64,000 nt of DNA from Aspidiotus rigidus (Eukaryota > Arthropoda > Insecta > Hemiptera > Diaspididae). The notes beneath the pieces were generated by a model. That model did not search any database and was not told where the DNA came from. It was given only the letters and a program-made list of their open reading frames with translations. Where the stretch lies: assembly GCA_035079385.1 (NCBI GenBank), contig JAVHKY010000003.1:20041501-20105500 (forward strand), read 5' to 3'. Positions 23,247-33,270 of the stretch are shown here, piece by piece. The number at the start of each line of letters is the position of its first letter. Position 1 is the first letter of the stretch. A program made the position numbers and the translations under genes.

Positions 23247-24149
23247 CCCTCCCCCATTGAGGTGACTAGGAATTTTTTTTCCGGCAACGGAGCTACAGAA
23301 CATCTCCTCGGAGAGAAAGAATAGTGTAGGATGTGCTAGTGTAGGTGAAGGACACAGAGGTGAATAAACGATTGTAATCGTTTTGTTAAAAAACTGTGGA
23401 ACCTGACGACGAAATTTAAAATTCCTCCAGAACTACGTACTATTAATTCATTGTTTTTCCGCTACACCTAGATGCTCGCATATGGTGATAAGAACTAACT
23501 CATTGTAGTAAAATATATCAGAGGTAGCGTTTCATACGATAGATGATGTACGTTAAAAGAATCCCTAGTGGTCGTGTAACGTCAATGTATAAACACGATT
23601 ATATGTGTCAGGTTACGTTCAGAATGTGGTTTACAATATTCACGACCAATTACTAGTTTTTAACGTTTACCATTTATGACAGAATGTTTGTCTGTACATA
23701 TAGCGAATGTACACTATTGTACAGTTATAAAATAAGAATGTTGAAGGGACAGAAGGAGGAGACGCTGAAAGAGAGAGAAAAAGAGCTAAAAAAAAAAAAG
23801 GGGAAAGAAAACAGTACCGAGCACGAAGTCGATAAATGAAAGTGCTCATACAACGTTTCAACGAAATTATTGCTGTTAACTACGACGACGATCTTCTCTA
23901 AATTTATTTGCATAGTATTTAACGCGCGAAAATTTCTTTCCTCGTCAGCGTTGCTGCTTCGCCAAATTGAAGGGCAATTTGCTTGAAAACGGGTCCCAAA
24001 AAAATTTCCTTCGGTCTCTCACGAGGACGAGAAAAAAAAAAACGACGAAAAATTAACACGAATGATAACGATACGATAATAATAATAATCCTACGAAGAG
24101 AAAGAAGGAAAATATCGTATAGACCTAATAATAATGAAAACGACTAACG
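23247..24149. other. Non-coding DNA between Transib and the luna promoter
   Basis: Nothing recognisable. The short purine-rich stretch near 23750-23815 makes small open frames on the minus strand that I do not support. The segment could contain upstream promoter elements of luna. Confidence 0.4.
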
Positions 24150-25145
24150 GCGAGGCGTTACGAGGATGAGAGCTTCCTTTAAGTGCGCGGTGGTGTCGTG
24201 AACGGTGCAGGCTGCGTTCCCGACTTACCGAGAGGAGAATTCGAGCTTACTGCGAACGCGGAGCTACGGCTACCGACCGACGCGCCGCACCGATGTAGGA
24301 CGTATTTATACGAAATGGGACTCGTGTTATGTCGCGTCGCGTCGCGCCAAAATTGTCTAGATAGCGGTTGCGAGCTGGCGCAATCTGCTGTTCGGAAATA
24401 CGAATACGCGTGATTCTTGGCGGATGTGAGTCTACAACTTTAAACCTGACGCTACTCGCTACAGTACCAGCTCTAGTCATAGAACCGAGGGTAGTGTGTT
24501 GAAGAATTACAGTTACGATAGTAATAATATTCCGCTGATAATAATTTTTTTTTTTTTTTCTCCGAGTTCGTATTATTGTTACGTTATTATTAATTTTTCT
24601 TATTATTTTTCGTCGTTGTCGTTCGTTCTCCATTCGAAATACTTAGTTCATAAATTTGTCACGTTTATTTTTCGTGGTTTTTCATCATTATTAATTCTTC
24701 GACTCCGTTATTTCATTCCAAAAAGAAAAATAAATAAATAAATAAATAGTAAAATTCGTAGTTAACGTATCTCGTGATAAGCTACGCGTAAATTGATACA
24801 GTATTTAGTCATAAGCTGATTTATTCCTGGAATACTCGCGTTATTTCCAACGGTTTTCATCAATTTTTGCACGTTTCATTCGCGGGCGCCCCGGTTCGGT
24901 TTGTTTTTACATATTTTTTTTCACGGTTTCAGTTGTTACGAAAAGTGAGAACGAAAAAAAATCGTCATAAATTATTCTCATTTTTTCGGTAAAGTGACCT
25001 CACCGGCCATGTACGCATTAATGTGGTCCTGAAGAAAAATTTATATATTTTTTTCATCGTGAATCGGTCGTCGAAATTACAGTGCGCGAGTGTGATATTT
25101 ATATATTGCTCTGGTTTTGATAGTATTTATTACATCGGCGTTATC
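24150..25145 (+). promoter_or_regulatory. luna: Putative luna promoter and 5' untranslated region
   Basis: A sharp rise in CpG (24170-24430, with blocks such as GTCGCGTCGCGTCGCGCC) stands out from the AT-rich surroundings and lies about 0.7-1 kb upstream of the luna start codon. A TATA-like ATTTATAC lies near 24305. A possible donor, GATGTGAGTC (about 24424), could end a 5'UTR exon. The last 120 bases before the ATG stay open in the coding frame but hold no in-frame ATG. The exact transcription start cannot be read from the sequence. Confidence 0.5.
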
Positions 25146-25247
25146 ATGGATATACTACCTAGTGGAAACATCTTCTTGGAATTGCAGGATATCCACGATA
25201 CCGGCTATTTTTCGGCGCAGTCGTCGCTCGAGGAGCATTGGCAACAG
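25146..25247 (+). CDS. luna: Krueppel-like factor luna (KLF6/KLF7 type), first coding exon
   Basis: The exon encodes 34 residues. [10 protein letters not shown] opens it, [20 protein letters not shown] follows, and it ends WQQ. This is the conserved N-terminus of KLF6/KLF7 transcription factors, whose vertebrate members begin MDVL and carry ELQ-VH-TGYFSALPSLEE-WQQ. The family binds GC/CACCC boxes in the nucleus through three C-terminal C2H2 fingers; the N-terminus belongs to the activation region. The ATG is the first in frame, set by homology. The exon stops after WQQ, the place where the vertebrate first coding exon ends, at a CAG|GTCTGT donor in phase 0. The fingers and all later exons are absent from the window, so the gene continues beyond 64000 or its small exons escaped me. 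In Drosophila the orthologue is luna. Confidence 0.9.
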
Positions 25248-25253
25248 GTCTGT
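25248..25253 (+). other. luna: Splice donor of luna intron 1
   Basis: GTCTGT directly follows the WQQ codons. It is a weaker match to GTRAGT than usual, but its position is the conserved KLF6/7 intron site. Confidence 0.75.
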
Positions 25254-28200
25254 ATGATGATTAGTCATCCATAGTGTAGAATGAAACACCATAGAAGGTT
25301 CTACATGTCGAATTGAGTTAGAATATGTGAAAAAACTCGCCTGAATCATTCGCTACTTGAAAGATACCTAGATGTTTGGAAGATTGACGCGTAATTTGGA
25401 CACCTTCTTCGTCTCCTTTAGTACCTCTTATCATCATCATTGGAGTTGAGAACTAGAAATTGTTCAAAATCTTACACCTCGTGTGGCAATTCTTCCTTAT
25501 ATTCTTACTATTTCGAGAATTTCAAATCTTCGAGGTTTATCTTCACTCACGTCTCGTGGTTCTTGATAAACGCTAGCGTCTGTAGGTATTGCGTCTTTTT
25601 CTTATCGTGAATCAAGTTCCAAGTGCAACATTTATTAAATCCTCGCGTCGTATGCATTATAGCCGTGTACTGTATTGAAAATTCTTTTGTATTTTTGAAG
25701 AATGGTATCTCTCTTATCATCTATGAGCTCATGTTTCATCCTTTCCTAAGTTGACCGGCGCCGTTTGCGACGTTGATGTGTACGTGCGCATATATCGTTT
25801 CCTTTATCTTCTATTAAGTCCATAGGTCATTCAGACACCGCGTCTTATTGTTTTCTTCGTTATATTCGATCAGCTGTCTCTTCATGTTGAAATTCGTTTA
25901 GTCTCGACTTTTCTTGTATAGTGATAAGACTCTATAGCCTCTTCAGTTTTGAGAATTTTCCAAGTCTTCGTCCTGAGCAGGGTTTTCTACATTACGGAAA
26001 TGAATAGTCGGCCATCAGTACACGAAATTTTTCAAAAATCTCATGCAAATTACTCCGAATCAAACCCTCCTCCCGTTACTTTTATTCAGGACTTTTGAGT
26101 TCAAAATTCATTGAAGCGTTATGTTTAGTACTTCGAGGTGATTTGTAGCCCCGTTCTATTTTCTGTACGTTGGAATTACGTATATGTCCTTATCACGAAT
26201 GTAGTTCTGAGCACGATATCCAATTTAGAGTGCGGACGTTCATAACGACTGTATAATTGAGAAGAGTAATTAGTATAACCTCTTCTACAAGAAGCAAAAA
26301 TTTCCCGTTGAACGGCAGAAAGGCACCAGGGCACTTGAAACATCACTTTTGCACCCCCAAATATGCCCTTTCAGATGAGAAGGAAAGATTTGAGTACATT
26401 TTCGGTCTCTCGGATTGTCCAAGCTCAAAGTTTATCGAGGGTTCTTATGAGTTTATCCAGTCCTCTGATATGCCTTTTGAAGCACTCCGAAATCATTCCT
26501 TTTTCTGATATGAAATATAAAACTTTTTCCCGGCGCCTTTTTAAAAAATTAGTCATTAGTTCTTACTTATTATAAGTATTGACTAGCGTGTATGTCTCTC
26601 ACAGGATGCGTGCAATTTCTATCTCGTAGACGGATATTTTGAATTACTTTTTTCTCTTATTACTTATGTCGTAAAAATACTAGTTGCGATGTATGACTCG
26701 AGCGCATAGTTTAGGCATATTGTATTTCTACGTCCTCCCTCATCACAAATAGAATGGGTTAGCGTGAATTCGTATTAAAAGACACACGAGTATGGTCGCT
26801 GTACGTGTAATACTGTAGCTCTGTTCAGTCCGTTATCGGGGTACGTTCCTCACGTTCTTTCTGTTCACCTTTCAAACGTCATTTTTTCTCTCGTTCACGT
26901 TGTAGAATTCTTTCTTCGGTTTCCGTTTCTGCAAACGTGGACGGTATTTCGTTACAAATTTATGCTGAAAATTTTTCGATAACAACTGCAATGCGCACAG
27001 TATATACTCTCGCAACTTGGAAATGTATATACCGGGTACCGGTTTTCCACTTTGCTCAATTGTATAGCCATTCTGGAGCATGAGTTTATCGCTACAATAA
27101 CTATTAGACCGAAATTTGATATAGCAGGTGTACAGCCATATTATAATATAAACTTCACAGAGAGTGCGAATGTACGCGATGTTATTATTTCGTGTTGTTT
27201 ACGACGTAAAAAGACGTCGAAAAAATGCACCATTTTGCACGAATGTCGCACCGAATCGGCAGGTTCGAGTTGGATGACTCGACAATTATTCGATTCTAAT
27301 GTAAGCTTTCAAGTTTTTAGATCGTCGTTTTCCGTATTTAGCACTCGAACGGTGCAGATCAGATCTGCCTATGTCCATATTCCCTTAAACTGCCATACGA
27401 TAATCGTTCCAGATCATGCACTCTCGTAACAGGTTATATAGATATACTGTAACATTCATTATCATTATTGGTCTCCGTACAACCTTCCATAAAGTGCGCA
27501 TATGGTGATCACAGAGTTTGTACCGATCCGTACTCATTTGGCTTCGTTCGATTGAAAATGAACGGTCTAGTGTTTGTCGATGAGGTCTAAGTACGTGCTA
27601 AATACTTGGGATTACTCTGCGAAGATATACACGCCACCAAAATAGGCAGACAGACTGTAGTCTGAGTCCTTTTGTAGTGGGGACTCTATGAAAGTTTGAG
27701 AGTTGTTTTTTTTTCTATCTATTTTACGAGAATTTTAAACTACACGAGGGTTATTTGCTTGGCGTTAGAAATTTCGTGATACAACTTAAATTAGGTACGG
27801 TATTGATATGATATAATTACAAGTAATTTACAATCATAGTGATCGTAACAAAAATCAATGGAATTAGCAGGTGTTTTAGATGAATTTGTAGAATTGAGTG
27901 GTGCGTAAGTAAGTTAGAGTTGAGTCGATGGTTTCATATAGTTTTTGATTTATTTAGGGAGGATCGTGTAAGAGTTTTGAGCCATGGGCATGAGAAAAAA
28001 TGTTCAACCTATAAGGGCACGATAGAAGAGCGAGATTGGTGAGAAGAAATGTACGAGTAAGATGAGTGGGCCTAAAATGACTCTCTTATGTCTAGATTTT
28101 CGGTGGGATGAGGACTAAACTGTAGGTTTACTTTTCATTTTTCTTAATGATATTTATTATTCAATTGCTTTTCCCATGATAAGCACCAAAGTCTACAAGG

Positions 28201-28744
28201 GTGTCTTGATCCCCTTGGTCCAATGAAGAAACCCTCCTCAAATTTTAATTTCTTATAGCTAAAAAAAAAAATGAAAAAAAAAAAAAAAATTATGTGGCCC
28301 CCTCCCCCCCGTAAAACGATTACGAAGAATCATCTTCATGAAAATGGCCCCACGTCACCCCTGGAAGATATTGTGATTATGAAGCGTAATTATACCTTTA
28401 GGTCGTTTGCAGATGATTGAATTGGATCGGTTATTTTCGGTAGTGAAGCAGCTTTATGGCCGCTTAATCCACAGCACCGTCTATCGAAAAATCGACGTGG
28501 CCCGGGATCTGAGCCCGTGTAACGTGAGCGTTTATTGATTGAATAGCATGAGGTGCAAAGAAAATACGTTGGATCAAGGGATCATTTAAGAAGGGAGCAG
28601 ATATACCTTGAAGAGAGAAGAGGGAATCTGTTGAGAGAAGATATTTTTGTCCAGGCTGGAGTTGAGTGATTTGTCTCAGCCGTGTAGGAGGACGACATGC
28701 TGATATTTATCGGAACTCATAATGAGTGAGTGAGGTGTAAGTAG
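25254..28744 (+). other. Start of luna intron 1, no other gene seen
   Basis: No coding homology, RNA gene or large repeat is visible. Short open frames (for example 26257-26508 and 27052-27429) match nothing. The segment is inferred to be intronic because no second luna exon precedes the first retroelement. Confidence 0.5.
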
Positions 28745-28794
28745 AGCACTAATATTGAAAAAGAGTTTTTCAATTGTACAAATCTACTTTATTA

Positions 28795-28849
28795 GTTGCT
28801 TATTCAAGAGTACTTTCGGGTGTTATCCCATCATCAGTTGTGTCGCAAC
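28795..28849 (-). ncRNA. Type I hammerhead ribozyme-like fold
   Basis: Read on the minus strand: outer helix I GTTGC/GCAAC (28849-28845 with 28799-28795); internal loop of 4 and 5 nt; inner helix I CAA/TTG; core CTGATGA (28837-28831); one extra U; helix II GGG/CCC with a 6-nt loop; GAA (28817-28815); a 2-bp helix III AG/CT around a TA loop; cleavage nucleotide C at 28808. Hammerheads with a very short helix III are established in Penelope-like elements. The extra base after the core is unusual but is known from some viroid-like hammerheads. Self-cleavage is not shown. Confidence 0.75.
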
Positions 28850-28894
28850 TGGAGAACAAGGCCTTAACCATGAGTTTTTATAGTATAACACTGT

Positions 28895-29105
28895 GATCTT
28901 ATTGGCTATAACAATGCTGTGTTGTGATTGGTTCACTTCTTAGAAACTTATTCTTACAATAATATGACATTGTGTTCTTATTGGCGAAAACATACTGCTT
29001 TGTGATTGGTTCAATCTATTGTTCTAAATGCTGCGTTTCTATTGGCTACCTGGATTCCTGCCGTTTCATTGGTTGGTTCTGTTCTTCTTCTCTCGTCCAA
29101 TCACA
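28895..29105 (-). promoter_or_regulatory. Cluster of CCAAT boxes in the Penelope 3' region
   Basis: Six ATTGG sites on the plus strand (28901, 28927, 28980, 29005, 29041, 29068) read as CCAAT on the element strand, plus one CCAAT on the plus strand (29097). Several sit in the repeated phrases TGTGATTGGTTCA and TTATTGGC, so part of the cluster is a small duplication. CCAAT is the NF-Y core. In Penelope elements the repeated terminal region can hold the promoter, so this may be promoter sequence for a downstream copy. Confidence 0.55.
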
Positions 29106-31369
29106 AGGCCGAATAATTTTTCGCTGTCAAATGTGATTACATTGTTCAAGAGGCAGGCTTTCTTCCTGTTGGTTTTTGCAATCTCCATTTGTTTCCAGAG
29201 TTTTCTTCTCTTTGTGCGATTCTCCACGTGTATGACTTCAAATATTCCCTCTCCATCGTGGTTTTCCTCATTACAGTGTTTCCCAAACAGTGACTTGCCA
29301 TCTTCTTTCTCCCTCGACGTTTTGTGCTCCTTTCTCCTGATCTCAAACTTTCTCCCAGTCTCACCGATATAGATCCCCTCGCACTGTCCACAACTGAGCT
29401 TGTACACCCCGCTTAAGCTTTCCTTGTCCTTTTGTTCCGTCTGGTCATTGCTGATTCTCTTCACCATGGGTTGGTCATTCTGGATTCCCACATTCACATC
29501 GTAGCCATTGAACGCCTTTATCACCTTGTTTGTGTACTTTCCTATATATGGTATCGATCCGGAGTACTTTCTCACTATGCTATCATGGGTTCCTTTCTTT
29601 GTTTCCATTTTCCCAAAGACTCCCTCCACCACACATCTGCGGTAGCCATTGGCTTCTGCGATCTGCTTTACTATCTCGATCTCTTTCCTCTTCTCTTCGT
29701 TGTTCTTGAGGATAGAAATTGCCCGATAGGAGTAGTTCTGGATTGCCGCTAACTTGTGCCTGGGGTGGTGGTAGGAGTCATTTGGGATGATGGTGTCAGT
29801 ATGCGTCGGCTTCCTGTAGATGTTGTATTCTATCCTATTGTTCTCCATTGTGAGTGTAAGGTCCAAATAGTTGATGGTCTCATTGCCTTTTTCCACTGTG
29901 AATTTGATGCTCTCATTCATCGCGTTCATTTCTGAAAGGAATAGATCCACCTGTCTATCAGTGTCTGACCACACAATTAGGATATCATCTACATATCTGG
30001 CCCAGTGTTTGATCGAGTTTCTGAACTTGCTGCCCTTCAATAGCTTGTTTTCCATATCATTCATGAATATCTCCGCCAGTATTGGTGACAGCGGTGATCC
30101 CATCGCAAGTCCCCTTTCCTGACTGTAGAACCTGTTATTGAAGCGGCAGTAATTATGGCTCAAGATCTCCTCCACTATGTTGGCGTACTTCGACCCACCG
30201 GGGTTCCTATGGTATCTGTTGTTTTTGAGCACAGTGAGAAGTTCCTCCTTCGGTATGGTACGAAACATATTAGTCACATCAAAGAATATCAGCTTGTTGT
30301 TACTCCTGATTTCCAACTTGTCCAGTTGCTCAATCAGCTCTCCGTTGTTTCTGATACTTCATCTGGGTGCAAACTGGTAGTTTTCTTTTAGGAATGTGGC
30401 TACGATCTTTGATATCTTGTAGCATGGTTATTGAATACTGTTGACCAGGGGTCTCATCGGACGGTCCGCTTTGTGAAGTTTTACAAGCCCCTTGAGTTTT
30501 GGTGCAACAAAGTTCATCTCAAGCGTCCTTCCATTGCTGGGTACATTGTTCCGTTTCAACACAGCTTTCAGGTCATCTTGGTATTTTCGCGTTGGGTCCC
30601 TTGCCAGCTCTTGGTATCCATTAACTGCGATGTACGACTCCATTTTTTGGGTGTAGTCCTCCTTCTCCATTACCACTACCGTGCTGCCCTTTTCCGCCTT
30701 TGTCAAAATCAGGTCGTTCTGTCGGATCTTCTTTTGTAGATTTGTGACCTTCCTCTGCATTACTTGCGTTCTGTCATAGATTCGGCACGTATCCTCTTTG
30801 ATGTCCAACAGCACTTTCCCAATTTTAGTCCGGGCTTCTGTTCTCACGTCGTGTTCCATGGTTTGGATTACTTGTTCGCAGCTAATGGCCATGCTTCCAA
30901 GCCTACACTTGTTCAGCCTCTCTGGCTGCACGTACTTGATGCCTTTTTCCAGCAGTCTTCTTTCTTCCTCTGTGAAGTTGACGCTTGATAGGTTCTCGGT
31001 TCTGGGAGCAAATTTGTGCTCAACTCTCGCTGTCTCTTCCTTTCTTTCTTCTTTCTTCCGGGTCAGTTCGGCAAGCTTCTTCTTGATCTGTTTTGTTTGG
31101 GCTTCCACTCGTTTTTCCACATAGTCTTCTCCTTTCTTCCCCTTTCCTCCTTTTTCGAACATCATTTCTTTGACTTCATGCGGGTGGAGTAACCTGGACA
31201 GATGGAAATATTGATCATACAGTAGACCATTCAGCCTGGTGACTTTCTTGTAGAGTTCACCAATTTCGTTCTTTCCTCTCAATCTTTCGGCTTGCATCTT
31301 GGTGCATTTAACTGCTGCGCTGTTTCCTGGTAGCCTGATAGTCGCATACTTGGGAATAAGCCTCGTCAT
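29066..31369 (-). pseudogene. Penelope-like reverse transcriptase with GIY-YIG endonuclease, broken by two stops
   Basis: One ORF split into 31369-30428 (313 aa) and 30316-29066 (416 aa). The N-terminal part has the family's QAERLRGKNEIGELYKK region. Then come LTKAEKGSTVVVM, LVKLHKADRPMRPLVNS, FDVTNMF, the RT block RGLAMGSPLSPILAEIF and the catalytic YVDD (plus strand about 29990). The GIY-YIG domain follows: GVYKLSC, then GIYIGETGRKFEIRRKEHK about 15 residues later. Compared with the 53992-55755 copy, TCA has become TAA just after VNSIQ and a CGA arginine has become TGA just after FAPR. The protein would prime from nicked target DNA by its endonuclease. With both stops it is dead unless read through. 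Confidence 0.85.
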
Positions 31370-31371
31370 GC

Positions 31372-33270
31372 TGATATTTTCTTGTTTATGGAGAATGCGT
31401 ACCCTACTTTACGATCGTGCTTTGAGCCATCTGCGAGACAAATGGTGTAGTTGGGGAAGTCGTTGAGCGTTTTTTAAATGTGTTGCCTGAAGACTGATTT
31501 ATAAATTTCCGAAGCTTGTGTAAGGTCTAGTGGAATGTTGAGAATGGTGAAAAGCCCCGGTGGAATGACTGAATGGGGAGAGAGCTTGAATTTTGAGATT
31601 GTGAGAAAGAGAGGATTCCAAGTGAGTGTGAATATATTCGTGTGGTTGACGTGAAAAGACCGAATTAATTTGAAATATAAAGGATTTGTGAATCGAGATA
31701 TGGGGAAATTGAGATACAGAAACAAGAAGGTTTGAGAAAGAATTGTTCGACGCCCGGTCGTTCTGAATGCTCAAAATACGAATCTCAGAAATGAGGTTTG
31801 GATTGTGTTCAATAGTAATAGTGTAGCCGCGCTGGTTAAATTGTAGACAGAGCATCCGTAATCCCGCTGACATTGAACAAGACTTTTGTGTAGATTCAGT
31901 AGCAATTTTCGATCGCATCCTGTGTGGCGATAGGAGGGGTACCTAAGAACATTTATTGCACGTAGACATTTGGTTTTTGGTAGTTTAATATGAGGAATCC
32001 ATGTTGATTTTTGAACAAGTAAGAGTCCCAAAAATTTGGCTGAATTTGCGATGTTCATTTCGAAGTTTTGAAGAATAGGTGGAATAGGTTTCTTTTTGTG
32101 GAAGGTGAACAGATTTTGTTTTCGAAAATTGGAATCCAGGTAGTATTGTTTAGGGTTTTTTGTAAAAGTATATTAGCTGTCTCAAGATTGGGGAAAGGAG
32201 TGAGAGGCTATAGTCGTCCGCAAACAGTCGTTGTGAGATTAGGTAATCTGCGTCAAGCGAGAGGAAAGGGAGGACGCTTAGGACCTCTCCCTGTATGACA
32301 CCATTTTCAACTAAGTGATTGGAAGAGAATTGATTCTGTAGTCTGACTGATATGAGCCTATTCTGTATAAGAAACTATGTACAATTTTTGCTAGATTGCC
32401 TTTAAGACCGAAACTGTATAGTTTTTGACCCAGAGGTATGCTTCTTGGAATCAAAGTCTGAAGGAAGGCTTGTTCGACTTGGTTTTGAAGGTCTGCTAGA
32501 GCTTGGATAGTATTCCGACCTTTCCTGAAGCCATATTGAATTGGTTATAGTAAGTTGCTTTGTTCCAGGAACCACCAGAGTCCTAAATTAATTATTTTCT
32601 AAAATAGTTTGCCCAACTTACTGGTGAGAGCGATGGGTCGCTAAGATGCTGGAAATGAGGGGTCTGTGTTGAGTTTCCAATCTGTGAGGTAAGTACCGGG
32701 CGATAGGATATTCGAGAGCGTTTGGATGCACATTTCTTAGCATAGTAGCACGAATGTTGTCAGATCCTACGGATGCATTTTTCGGGTTTGTTGTGGAGAA
32801 TTCAACTATAGTGTTATGAGCATGTGTTCTCGGGGAATTTGAAGTCTATTGCAGACATTTCTGCATGAAGCTTTTCCTGGAGAAATGATGTGGAATAAAT
32901 TTTATTTGATGAGACGAAGGGAAATTCGATACATTTTGTGGATCAGGCAGGACAGTCATTCACTTCATCAAAGTGGGTGATTTTCCCCGATAATTCCTTA
33001 ATGTCTCTCTGTATAGAAGTTTTGCTCGTAGTTTTTTGTAGACGAAGAAGTCTAGTGGGTCACGTGTATGATTATATTTTTGGTAAGCTTTACGTCTATT
33101 CTTTATGGCAGTATTGATTTCCTTGGACCACCATAGGACTTTGTCTAGTTTCCTCATTCCTGATGTTTGTTTTTGTTTACTTATTATTAACATTGTTTTC
33201 ATATGGGCTTCGAAATCGGATAACTTTGTGTGGTAAACATTGAGATAAGATGCGATAATAATCACCGCTC
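31372..33270 (-). pseudogene. I-like non-LTR retrotransposon fragment, copy 1
   Basis: In minus-strand order: the linker between endonuclease and RT (33265-32960, with KVLWWSKEINTAIKNRRKAY); the first RT block (SVGSDNIRATMLRNVHP, about 32750); GVIQGEVLS (about 32290); the catalytic FADD (about 32220); the thumb (32058-31771, TWIPHIKLPKTKCLRA); then the start of RNase H, CLADGSKHDRKVGYAFSI. The last is cut at 31371 by the Penelope element. Frames shift several times. The thumb and RNase H start match the element at 47757-49636, so both belong to one family. Endonuclease and the rest of RNase H are missing. Confidence 0.8.

Larger units (their letters stand above)
28745..31371 (-). mobile_element. 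Penelope-like element, copy 1
   Basis: The 2.6-kb minus-strand element has, in order: a coding region (31369-29066), a 3' region rich in CCAAT boxes, and a hammerhead-like fold near its 3' end. The 5' end stops almost at the first ATG of the ORF, where the sequence changes without a gap into the RNase H domain of a non-LTR element on the same strand. The whole from about 28973 upward is repeated at 53416-57270. The 3' limit near 28745 is estimated from where element-like sequence ends, about 50 bp beyond the ribozyme. Confidence 0.85.

Noticed and set aside
28885..28975. CACTGTG/CATTGTG heptamers as further Transib ends
   Set aside because: They lack a correctly spaced nonamer, a partner terminus and a 5-bp duplication, and lie inside the Penelope 3' region.
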